Assembly: GCA_029167045.1 (NCBI GenBank)
Contig: JARFPK010000004.1
Span: 21,364-85,363, forward strand
DNA length: 64,000 nucleotides
Source: Candidatus Methanocrinis natronophilus
Lineage (GTDB): Archaea > Halobacteriota > Methanosarcinia > Methanotrichales > Methanotrichaceae
Reading direction: 5' to 3'
The position numbers and the translations under genes are program-made. This document shows positions 1 through 7,201 of this stretch, in pieces. Position 1 is the stretch's first letter, and each line of letters starts with the position of its first letter. The notes below the pieces were generated by a model. The model saw only the letters and a program-made list of their open reading frames with translations. It had not been told where the DNA came from and made no database searches.

Positions 1-1
1 C

Positions 2-925
2 GTCTCGGCGCTACTGCGGGGCGGGAGATCTCCGGATACCCCGGCCGCCCTCATCGAGAGGGGTTGGAGCCCCGAAGAGAGGCTCGTCGTCGCAAGCCTG
101 GGAGAGATAGTCGATAAGGCGAAGGAGGCAGAGGTGGAGTCCCCTGCCATCCTGGTGGTGGGGGATGTGGTAGCCCTATCCGAGAAGCTGAGGGCCCCTG
201 CCATAGCCATCCTGAGGCCGGACAACCGGGGGGACGAGTCGGAGAAGATCGCCCGGAAGATGGGTTTTAAGCCGATCCTCGCCCCTTCCATAGCCTTCTT
301 GGAGCTCCCCCTCCCTTCCGACCTCCCCGAGAGGATAAAAAGGGCCGAATGCGTCGTCTTCACCAGCGCCACCGGCGCCGAGATCGCCCTCCGGGACCCC
401 GGAGTCGCCGATCTTCTGAAGGAGTCGGTCCTGGCCACCATCGGCCCCAGGACGGAGGAGGCGCTGGTGGAGAGGGGCTTATCCGTCGCCGTCGTCCCCG
501 AGAGCTACAGCTCTCGGGGGCTCGCCCTCGCCCTGGCGCCGAAGTTCAAGAGAGTCCTCCTCCTCAGGAGCGCCAGAGGAAGCCCAGAGCTGGTGGAGAT
601 CCTGAAGGAGGCGGCGGTCGAGGTCGACGAGGTCCACCTCTACGACATCTCCCCCTCCGAAGACCCGAGGCTGGACTGGCTGATCCGGCGGGGGACTCCC
701 GAGATCTACGCCTTTACCAGCGGCTCGACGGCCAAGAACCTCCTGGCGAGGGCAAGAGAGCTGGGATGCGAGGAAGGCCTCCGGGATAAGCTCGCAGGAA
801 CGACGGTCGCCGCCATCGGCCCCCCCACCAAAGCGGAGCTGGAGCGGCTGGGGGTCCGGGTCGACCGCGTCCCCGAGAGGTTCACCTTCGAAGGGATGCT
901 GGAAGAGATCAGGAGGAGAAGATGA
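2..925 (+). CDS. Uroporphyrinogen-III C-methyltransferase / uroporphyrinogen-III synthase fusion (5' end outside window)
   Basis: The frame is open from base 2 and runs without a stop through two family segments. The first about 60 residues are the end of a SUMT/CobA methyltransferase (LLRGGRSPDTPAALIERG, then VVASLGEIV and ILVVGDVVALSEKL). From about base 190 the product becomes HemD-like (VVFTSATGAEIAL near base 350; AFTSGSTAKNLL near base 712). HemD makes uroporphyrinogen III and SUMT methylates it to precorrin-2, the precursor of siroheme, heme, F430 and cobalamin. A GTG at 134 could start a separate HemD, but it falls inside the SUMT C-terminus, so one fused protein is more likely. The stop overlaps the next start by four bases (ATGA), so the two are translationally coupled. 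Confidence 0.85.
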   Translation, partial: VSALLRGGRSPDTPAALIERGWSPEERLVVASLGEIVDKAKEAEVESPAILVVGDVVALSEKLRAPAIAILRPDNRGDESEKIARKMGFKPILAPSIAFLELPLPSDLPERIKRAECVVFTSATGAEIALRDPGVADLLKESVLATIGPRTEEALVERGLSVAVVPESYSSRGLALALAPKFKRVLLLRSARGSPELVEILKEAAVEVDEVHLYDISPSEDPRLDWLIRRGTPEIYAFTSGSTAKNLLARARELGCEEGLRDKLAGTTVAAIGPPTKAELERLGVRVDRVPERFTFEGMLEEIRRRR

Positions 926-2091
926 TAATATTCTCGAAGGCCCTCGCCGACCAAGGGACGGTCTGGGACGCCATCAGGGCGGCAGAAGAGGTGGGAGAGC
1001 CGATATCTGCCGACATGATAAGGTTCTCGGGGGAGAAGAAGCCGGTGGTGATGTGGAATATCACCCGTCACTGTAACCTCAATTGTGACCACTGCTACAT
1101 AGACGCGACGGCCGCGGCAGCCGAGGAGCTCACCCTGGAGGAGGGGATAAGGCTCATCGACGACCTGGCCGACCTTAAAATCCCTATCCTGATCCTCACC
1201 GGGGGCGAGCCGCTCTTAAGCCCCAACTTCTACGCCTACGCCTTCCACGCCAGAGAGGTGGGCCTGAGGACGGTGATATCGACGAACGGGACCCTCATAA
1301 CCCCGGAGGTGGCAAGGCTCCTGGCGGAGGCGAAGATCAGGTACGTCGGGGTCAGCCTCGACTCCTGCAGGCGGGAGGTCCACGACAGCTTCAGAGGTGT
1401 AGAGGGCGCCCACGAGAGGGCCCTGGCGGGGCTTGTCAACGCCCGGGACGCCGGCCTCAAGACCGGCCTGAGGGTGACCCTCACCCGGGATAACTGGCAC
1501 GAGGTCCCCGCCCTCCTGGAGCTCGCCCTGGAGATGGATATCCCTCGGTTCTGCCTCTACCACCTCGTCCCCGTGGGGAGGGGGGCGGGGATCTCGGACC
1601 GGGACGTCACCGCCGAGGAGAGGAGGTCGGTGATCAGGTTCCTGGCGGAGGCTGCCGTCGAGCTGAAGGACCGGGAGATCGAGATCCTCTCCACCGACTC
1701 CCCCATGGACGGGGCGTACCTGCTGGAGATGCTGAAAGACGATCCGGAGAGGCGGGAGCAGGCAAGAAAGCTTCTCAAAAGCTCAGGGGGGTGCACCGCC
1801 GGGGTGAAGGTCGCAAATATCAACCATCGTGGTGACGTCCATCCCTGCCACTTCATGCCCGAGGTCGTCGTCGGGAACGTCCGGGAGAGGGCCTTCCGGG
1901 ATATCTGGATCGACGGCCCAACCCCGGAGCTTCTGGAGCTGAGGGATATCAGGTCTCACCTCAAGGGAGCCTGCGCCGACTGCGAGTACCTCGACGTCTG
2001 CGGCGGATGCCGGCAGAAGGCGAGGTTCTACTGTGGTGACGTCCTGGGAGAGGACCCGACCTGTGTAGTAAAGGATCTTCTCGGGAGATGA
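922..2091 (+). CDS. ahbC: AhbC-like radical SAM enzyme of the siroheme-dependent heme pathway
   Basis: A 389-residue radical SAM protein. The 4Fe-4S motif CNLNCDHC is at about residues 51-58, the SAM-binding GGEP at about 94, and a C-terminal SPASM-like cysteine set follows (CTAG, PCHF, CADCEYLDVCGGC). The lead-in KKPVVMWNITRHCN resembles AhbC/NirJ proteins, which remove the acetate side chains of 12,18-didecarboxysiroheme; the paralogue AhbD, which finishes heme b, is the main alternative. The start ATG overlaps the upstream HemD stop and is preceded by AGGAGGAGAA, so the two tetrapyrrole genes form one unit. Assignment to the Ahb group is firm; choosing AhbC over AhbD is inference. Confidence 0.72.
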   Translation: MIIFSKALADQGTVWDAIRAAEEVGEPISADMIRFSGEKKPVVMWNITRHCNLNCDHCYIDATAAAAEELTLEEGIRLIDDLADLKIPILILTGGEPLLSPNFYAYAFHAREVGLRTVISTNGTLITPEVARLLAEAKIRYVGVSLDSCRREVHDSFRGVEGAHERALAGLVNARDAGLKTGLRVTLTRDNWHEVPALLELALEMDIPRFCLYHLVPVGRGAGISDRDVTAEERRSVIRFLAEAAVELKDREIEILSTDSPMDGAYLLEMLKDDPERREQARKLLKSSGGCTAGVKVANINHRGDVHPCHFMPEVVVGNVRERAFRDIWIDGPTPELLELRDIRSHLKGACADCEYLDVCGGCRQKARFYCGDVLGEDPTCVVKDLLGR

Positions 2092-2332
2092 TCCTCAGGA
2101 GATGAGCCGCTAGGCTCCTATCAGGCTCCCATATATCGAAAGGAGCCTTCCCACCCGCACCCGTCGCCAGGGGCTTCCAGCCCACTCTTTCCAGGGCCTT
2201 CCTTCATGGTCCTCCTTCCTTTATCATGGCCCGTATCATCACCGTCATACCGCCAAAATCGAATTGATGGGGAGACGGTACCGGAAAGTTTAATAAATGA
2301 GTTCAGCCGAATTAATGGCAGGAGTGATTCAA

Positions 2333-2449
2333 ATGGCGGAAGAGAAGAAGAAGGAGAAGAAGGAAGAGGAAGAGATCGCAAAGGTTGACCCCATAAAGCC
2401 CGGCGAGAAGCGGGGCGGCAGAAAGAGGCTCCTCGACGGCTGCGTATAG
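2333..2449 (+). CDS. Small charged protein, 38 residues, function unknown
   Basis: ATG to TAG gives a 38-residue peptide with an extremely Lys/Glu-rich N-terminal half, a middle AKVDPIKPGEKRGGRKR and an end LLDGCV. A TATA-like AT stretch (TTTAATAAAT near 2289-2298) lies about 35 bases upstream, and a strong hairpin begins at the stop codon. Composition changes from charged helix-like to a basic Gly-Arg segment with a single penultimate Cys, which looks like a designed small protein. I do not recognise the family. The clean promoter-ORF-hairpin layout supports a real gene, but only conservation in relatives would prove it. Confidence 0.5.
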   Translation: MAEEKKKEKKEEEEIAKVDPIKPGEKRGGRKRLLDGCV

Positions 2450-2516
2450 CCTGGATGAAAGTGGCGGTCCGCTCCGGCGGTCCGACCTCCTCCGCTTTTA
2501 TCGATTCATCCAGGCT
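2448..2516 (+). repeat. Long inverted repeat / hairpin after the small ORF
   Basis: AGCCTGGATGAA at 2448-2459 is the exact reverse complement of TTCATCCAGGCT at 2505-2516. Inside it AAA/TTT and GCGG/CCGC (2464-2467 with 2491-2494) can extend the stem. It starts at the stop codon of the 38-residue ORF, so it may act as a terminator or as the 3' structure of a short RNA. There is no U-run after it. Confidence 0.6.
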
Positions 2517-2770
2517 TCTGGCGTCACCTCCGGTGGCGGCGTTAGTATGATCTTTCTTTCGTCGTCTATGGCGATGATATCCTTCTCGTCGAACGGCGGC
2601 GAGGCGTCATCCGAGGATGAGATATCCGATTATCTCGAAAAGACGGGCCGCAGGCCTGAGGAGATCTCCCATCCCAGGTTTCTAAGATATGGCGGAGGCA
2701 GGGGTCAGAGATCCATGAACTCCTCCGGGATGGGGCGGTCCTCGACCAGGATTCAGAAGAGAGATGACCT
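2450..2770. other. Gene-free stretch with degenerate coding traces
   Basis: Besides the hairpin, this stretch holds only short open frames without good starts. On the minus strand a 43-codon frame ends at 2499 with DERKIILTPPPEVTPEAWMNR-like sequence directly after an in-frame stop near 2633. On the plus strand a 33-codon frame ends SEIHELLRDGAVLDQDSEER near 2764. Both read like ends of real proteins, so I take the stretch as decayed coding DNA joined to the antiporter remnant at 2771. No family recognised. Confidence 0.35.
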
Positions 2771-3112
2771 GTGGCCATAAAGCTCCCAAACGACATCATC
2801 GTCATCTTCCTGATATCCATCGTCGCCATCTTCGTCGGCCACCGCCTGCGGGTCCCTGTCATCGTCGGCTTTCTCGCTACGGGGATTCTGGCCGGGCCCT
2901 ACGGCCTGCAGCTGATCCATGAGGCGGAGCAGGTCGAGGTCCTCGCCGAGATCGGGGTCTTCCTCCTCCACTTCGCCATTGGGATCTAGTTCTCCTTCGA
3001 GAAGCTGATGCAGATCAAGAGCTGCGCCCTGGTGGTAGGGGCCTCCAGGTAGCCGTCACCTTTCTGGTCAGGACCTTGATAGGGATCGAGATCGGGCTTC
3101 ACCAGCGCCTCC
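2771..3112 (+). pseudogene. KefB/CPA2-type cation:proton antiporter, N-terminal fragment
   Basis: Opens with a CPA2 antiporter N-terminus: IVIFLISIVAIFVGHRLRVP, then VGFLATGILAGPYGL and a third hydrophobic segment ending HFAIGI. A TAG at 2987-2989 interrupts the frame where the family reads GIEFS; the frame continues as FSFEKLMQIKS...LVVGAS and shifts near 3040 to QVAVTFLVRTLIGIEIGLHQ, after which homology stops at about one third of the membrane domain. At least one nonsense and one frameshift mutation make it non-functional. The cytoplasmic RCK domain of the same family is found at 6251-6522, so the two are probably halves of one broken gene. Confidence 0.75.
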
Positions 3113-3132
3113 TCGTTGACCGGTGCCGGGTC

Positions 3133-3309
3133 TCACAGACTGAGTGTGGCGCTCTCGATGATATTCGCTCCCGCTCCTATGGCTCCCGCTCCTATGGCTC
3201 CGATATCTATCTCATCGTCGAGATCGAGGGTGAAGGTGACCTGTTTTGAGACCTCGAAGGCGACCTCATCGGAGAACCTCCCATCTATCCAGTCCCTGGC
3301 GGCCTGGAT
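3133..3309 (-). other. Unassigned 59-codon open frame between antiporter remnant and MscS
   Basis: On the minus strand the frame between a TAG at 3310-3312 and a TGA at 3133-3135 reads as a plausible protein end: IQAARDWIDGRFSDEVAFEV, then VTFTLDLDDEIDIG, then a short repeat AIGAGAIGAGA. It has no ATG, GTG or TTG start I would trust. It could be the 3' end of a gene whose front was lost, in line with other decay here. No family recognised. Confidence 0.25.
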
Positions 3310-3362
3310 CTACTCTGAAAAATAGCTTTACCGTTCATGAGATCGTCCTGAGGACGGGGGAG

Positions 3363-4466
3363 TCACGAGAGGTTCCCGGGGCTCTCCCCTTCTTTGTTAA
3401 CTCCACAGGAGGGGCAGATATCTGACTCCTCCGGTCCGCGGAATATAATGTTCCTGTACGGGTAGGGTATCTCGATCCCTTCCTTGTCGAACCCCTTCTT
3501 TATCGCCTCTCGGATCTCACAATGGGTGGCGAAGGCTACTGCCCTGCTCGGTATCTCGAATAGAAGCCAGAGATTTACTCCCAACTCCGTCAGTCCCGTC
3601 ATCCTGACGACTATCTCCCGGTCCTTCAGGACGAGGGGGTGCCTCATGGCCGCCTCCAACATGATCTCCCGGGCTTTGTCGATGTCGGCGTCGTAAGCGA
3701 TCCTGACTTCGACGGCCCAGAGAATGATAGGGTCGATGATCGTCCAGTTGACTATCTCCTGGTTGCTGATGATGCTGTTGGGGACGAAGATCCTCCTCCC
3801 GTCCCAGGTCTGGATAGTGGTATGTCTCAAGGTCAGATCCTCGATGTAGCCATACTCTCCTTTGAAGTCTATCTTGTCGCCGACGCGGAAGGGGTGGAAG
3901 AGGGCGAGGAATATCCCTGAAATTACGTTCGAGAGGGAGTCCTGGGCGGCGAACCCTATGGCTATGGCTGCGACCCCGGCTCCGGCGAGGAGGGTCACGG
4001 CGACGTTGCTGAGCCCCGGTATCTGGGATAAGAAGATAATGAACCCGATTAAGTATACCGTGGCGACGAGGAGCCTGCTGATGAGGAGCCTGAAGGTCAA
4101 CTCCGTCTCGGAATCGACCCCAGTCTTCTTGCCTCCCACCATCTCAGGGATCTTGAATTTGAAGGCTCGGGTCACCATCTTGGCCGCGATATAAGTTGCT
4201 ATCAGGATCAGGATCATCTTCAAGATCGTCGATCCGATCGATATGATGTCGATGCCGAAGGTGATGGCCAGATGGTCGATAATCGACTCGAAAATCGGCT
4301 GGGCTTCGTATCCGACGAGGTGGGAAGGGATATCTCGGAACGTCTCCTCCGGTAAGTCGACGGTGACGTTGGCAGGATCTACCTCCTCCGGTGCCGGAGG
4401 AGAAGGCATGGTGTACTGATAGAAGATGTCTTCTCCTTCTCCAAACGGCATTGAATCCTCGTCCAT
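3363..4466 (-). CDS. Small-conductance mechanosensitive channel (MscS family)
   Basis: 367 residues. About 75 non-conserved N-terminal residues precede three predicted membrane segments (about 75-100, 128-150 and 155-185). The pore helix region has the family glycine/alanine pattern (AGAGVAAIAIGFAAQDSLSN) followed by the MscS beta domain signature FRVGDKIDF and the RRIFVPNSIISNQEIVNW stretch. It should relieve turgor on hypo-osmotic shock. The C-terminus ends in a short CPSCG tail, unusual for the family and perhaps a metal or redox site. It lies convergent to, and between, the two fragments of a broken KefB antiporter. Confidence 0.9.
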   Translation of the reverse strand: MDEDSMPFGEGEDIFYQYTMPSPPAPEEVDPANVTVDLPEETFRDIPSHLVGYEAQPIFESIIDHLAITFGIDIISIGSTILKMILILIATYIAAKMVTRAFKFKIPEMVGGKKTGVDSETELTFRLLISRLLVATVYLIGFIIFLSQIPGLSNVAVTLLAGAGVAAIAIGFAAQDSLSNVISGIFLALFHPFRVGDKIDFKGEYGYIEDLTLRHTTIQTWDGRRIFVPNSIISNQEIVNWTIIDPIILWAVEVRIAYDADIDKAREIMLEAAMRHPLVLKDREIVVRMTGLTELGVNLWLLFEIPSRAVAFATHCEIREAIKKGFDKEGIEIPYPYRNIIFRGPEESDICPSCGVNKEGESPGNLS

Positions 4467-4778
4467 AATAAATAAAAATGCATTTTCTGCAATACATAAA
4501 CATTACGCTTGCTATTCGGACCATAAAAGCCGATTATCTGTGTTTCGTGCTATTTTCAACAGGGAAATTGCGGATATTTAGGCGATTCAGATTCTAAGAA
4601 AAGTACATTTTCCCTATTATTATATATGTTATTTATAATGAAATTGTGGACATTTTGTGAATTCGGGAATTTATAGTCCCAAAAGCGCCGTGATCTTTGT
4701 ATTTGGAACCTGCAATATCGATAATACCGAAGCATTTTCATGGCTGTAGACGGGATTGATAGCCAAGAGGGAGACGAA
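4467..4778. other. AT-rich divergent promoter region
   Basis: Separates MscS (leftward) from the secreted protein (rightward). It is far more AT-rich than the surroundings, with TATTATTATATATG at about 4614-4629. A near-perfect 16-base direct repeat, GAAATTGCGGATATTT (4564-4579) and GAAATTGTGGACATTT (4640-4655), differs at two positions and could bind a regulator. No gene seen. Confidence 0.4.
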
Positions 4779-6239
4779 ATGAAACTGAGACCTATTCTGA
4801 CCACGATTGCCATGGTAGTATTCCTACTTGGCGTTACCTGCATCGCCACTGCAGACCAATCGACCATCTCAGCTTCGCCATCTGCGGTAAACCTCGGAGA
4901 TGAGATAACCGTCAACTACTCTGGCGCACCGGGGTTCGATACCGATTGGATCGCCATTTACAGGACTGGCGCCGCAAATGAACGATACGGTGGATGGTAC
5001 TATCTCAGGGGCGAGGAGAGCGGGACTTTGACCTTCACTGCTCCGATGGAGGCTGGAGATTATGAGTTCAGGATGTTCAAGAACTGGGGCGGTGGCGGCG
5101 GATATAACGACATAGCACGAAGCAATATAGTATCGGTTGGAGTGACGTCGCCCCAGGATGGATCCTTCATCTACTGGGCGGCTCACGCTACAGCGAGCAG
5201 CGAATATTCGTCCGATGCCTGGTCTGCCCTTCAGGCAACGGGCGAGCCTGACACTTATCCCGACCACGGAGATATTGAGACCGCCTGGGCTCCGCTGGAA
5301 GAGGATGCAGGGGTCGAGTGGCTCGACCTCGAATATGAGGTATCGGTCTTGATAAATCGGGTCGATATTTACGAGACTTTCAACCCAGGGGCTGTCTCAG
5401 GCTTGGAGATATACGATGATACCGGCGATAGGCACCTTGTATGGGAAGGGACGATGGAGCCGGCGAAGGAGGCCAGGATATCATCGATCGAAATCAGACC
5501 CGCATTCCCCACCAACAGGATCCGAATCCTGCTGGATACGACGAGGGTACCTGGCTGGAACGAGATCGACGCGGTGGGGCTTATCGGAACCCCATCCAGT
5601 GTTTCATCCGAGGAATCTGATGACCATGAGGTATCAGAGAATGATCGATCTGATATCGGCTCGAATTATGAAAATGCCATCGTCCTGGGAAGAGAGGCAT
5701 TAGATCCGGCTACTTTAGAAGGTGGAGCAGCCGATGCCAAGGAAGTGCCGATAATAAAGGCGATCTCCGTCGAACCGCTCTATCGCCATATCAAAGGAGG
5801 GGACATGCTCTATCTCAAGATAACTCTGAAAAACGAGGGAAGTCGCCATCTCTACGACGGTTACATCCAACTCCGAGCCCTGAGCCCTGGAAGAGCAGCT
5901 ACGACTGCTGGATCCTGGTTCGGCAAGATACCCCCCATCCTCGTCGGCCACGAAGCTGAACTATACTTAATTCTTGAGACTAATAAGCCTGAGCTGATGG
6001 ATGAACGAAACCCCTACTCCTGGATAGGACCATCGTGCGTTCCCTACGCTATCGATGGGTGGATAAGCGAATTAATGGCTCCGGGAGATTATATCAGCCG
6101 GGAAGGAAAGAAGGTGACCTCCACCGTCGGTCGCTGGGAGACTAGAGGCATCATATACGAATCCGATGCTTTCGAACTCAATGGCTGCTGTCTGGAGCCT
6201 CCTTCGGGTCAAATTTTGAGGAATGGTTGTGCTACCTAG
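4779..6239 (+). CDS. Secreted protein with Ig-like and discoidin-like domains
   Basis: I start at the ATG at 4779, which gives a clean signal peptide (KLRPILTTIAMVVFLLGVTC, cleavage near ATADQ) after a purine-rich AGAGGGAGAC; the frame is open to 4740. Length 486 residues. Residues about 25-115 form an Ig-like beta domain (SPSAVNLGDEITVNYSGAPG ... DWIAIYR ... GDYEFRMFKNW). Residues about 125-270 resemble an F5/8-type discoidin fold (SALQATGEPDTYPDHGD ... LINRVDIYET ... RIRILLDTTRVPGWNEIDAV). About 200 unassigned residues follow, with Cys-Cys near the end. Likely surface-bound glycan or adhesion protein. It sits between the two halves of the broken antiporter. Confidence 0.7.
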   Translation: MKLRPILTTIAMVVFLLGVTCIATADQSTISASPSAVNLGDEITVNYSGAPGFDTDWIAIYRTGAANERYGGWYYLRGEESGTLTFTAPMEAGDYEFRMFKNWGGGGGYNDIARSNIVSVGVTSPQDGSFIYWAAHATASSEYSSDAWSALQATGEPDTYPDHGDIETAWAPLEEDAGVEWLDLEYEVSVLINRVDIYETFNPGAVSGLEIYDDTGDRHLVWEGTMEPAKEARISSIEIRPAFPTNRIRILLDTTRVPGWNEIDAVGLIGTPSSVSSEESDDHEVSENDRSDIGSNYENAIVLGREALDPATLEGGAADAKEVPIIKAISVEPLYRHIKGGDMLYLKITLKNEGSRHLYDGYIQLRALSPGRAATTAGSWFGKIPPILVGHEAELYLILETNKPELMDERNPYSWIGPSCVPYAIDGWISELMAPGDYISREGKKVTSTVGRWETRGIIYESDAFELNGCCLEPPSGQILRNGCAT

Positions 6240-6250
6240 GATTGGGTGAT

Positions 6251-6522
6251 AGACCAGGGCGAGCCGAGAGCGGATCGGTGAGACGATCCCCCACCCGGAG
6301 AGGCTGAAGGCCGGCCTTCCCTTCGCCGCCATCCCGGAGAAGAGGGAGAATCACCTCGTCATCGTCGGCTACGGCTTCGTAGGAAGAACTTTGGCGAGGG
6401 CCGCCCGGGTCGGAGATCTCTCCTACATGGTCCTGGAGATGAACCCGGAGAAGGTTAGAGGGCACCGGCCTCCGGTGAAGGCGGTATCGGGTCGCTGGAA
6501 GGCGGGGGGTTTGAGGAAGTAA
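6251..6522 (+). pseudogene. KefB-type antiporter, RCK/TrkA-N domain fragment
   Basis: One open frame without start encodes the nucleotide-binding start of an RCK domain: ENHLVIVGYGFVGRTLARAA followed by YMVLEMNPEKVR, the Rossmann strand and the acidic end of strand 2. Just after, the expected GEPIxYGDASxxxVLEEA motif can be recovered only in another frame (GEGGIGSLEGGGFEEV), so there is a frameshift. Preceding residues match the linker of KefB proteins. With the fragment at 2771-3112 this is the rest of one antiporter, with most of the membrane domain missing and about 3.1 kb of other genes in between. Confidence 0.72.
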
Positions 6523-6831
6523 TGATTACATGTTATGTTATGTCTGGGAGATCTCCTCCGGGGGTTAAAAATAGATTTGCAGGATACCGCCTGGCCGTTG
6601 CCCGCTTCGTAAGTCCCCGGATCAGACCTTCTCCTGAATTCGACATACGAGGAACGTAAGGGCAGCTTTGAGCCGGAGGGCAAAAGGGTCCTTGGGCCTC
6701 ACTCCAACTATTCTCTTCCATCCGCTCCTTCCGTCTCTTTCCCTCTCTCCTTCTATCTCTTTTCAGACCATAAGTCCGGTGGAGAAAGCTATAAAATATA
6801 AGAGAGCCCTCATTAAGCTGGAGGATTAAAA
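6523..6831. other. Gene-free stretch ending in a promoter
   Basis: No convincing gene. Starts with a small TGTTATGTTATG repeat near 6532, then featureless sequence and a long pyrimidine tract (about 6710-6765). The right end carries the promoter of the gene at 6832. It probably includes the decayed tail of the antiporter. Confidence 0.4.
6789..6824 (+). promoter_or_regulatory. TATA box and ribosome binding site
   Basis: CTATAAAATATA at 6789-6800 is a textbook archaeal TATA box; GGAGG at 6820-6824 is spaced seven bases from the ATG at 6832. Predicted transcript start is about 6820, giving a very short leader. Confidence 0.7.
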
Positions 6832-7149
6832 ATGAAAGAAGAAGTATTCTTCGGCGAAGGGATGGCCGGCGTCAAGAAGGATTACCCCGACCTCTACGAG
6901 GCGATCGTCGGCCTCAACGAGGCGACGTATACCGGAAAGGTCATCGACTACCGGACCCAGAAGCTGATCGCCCTGGGGATCGCCGCAGCGTCCGCCGACG
7001 AGAGGGCGACGAAGAAGCAGATGATGAGCGCGAGAAAGGAGTTCAACGTCACAAACGACGAGATCGTCGACGTCCTGAGGGTCGTTCTTCTGACGTCTGG
7101 GATGCCCCCCTTCACCAAGGCGATGAAGATCCTGTACGAGCTGAAGTAG
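6832..7149 (+). CDS. Carboxymuconolactone decarboxylase family protein
   Basis: 105 residues, all-alpha CMD/AhpD-like fold: DLYEAIVGLNEATYTG, then KLIALGIAAASADERATKKQM and a C-terminal helix VLLTSGMPPFTKAMKIL. The redox CxxC of AhpD peroxidase reductases is absent (the position reads AASADER, no Cys in the protein), so peroxidase reductant activity is not expected. Monocistronic, with its own strong TATA box and ribosome binding site, which suggests it is well expressed. Substrate unknown. Confidence 0.88.
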   Translation: MKEEVFFGEGMAGVKKDYPDLYEAIVGLNEATYTGKVIDYRTQKLIALGIAAASADERATKKQMMSARKEFNVTNDEIVDVLRVVLLTSGMPPFTKAMKILYELK

Positions 7150-7201
7150 TCGGCGTTAATAGGGTAAAATTTGGGGGGAATCGACGACGGCAGTCCTCCC
7201 C

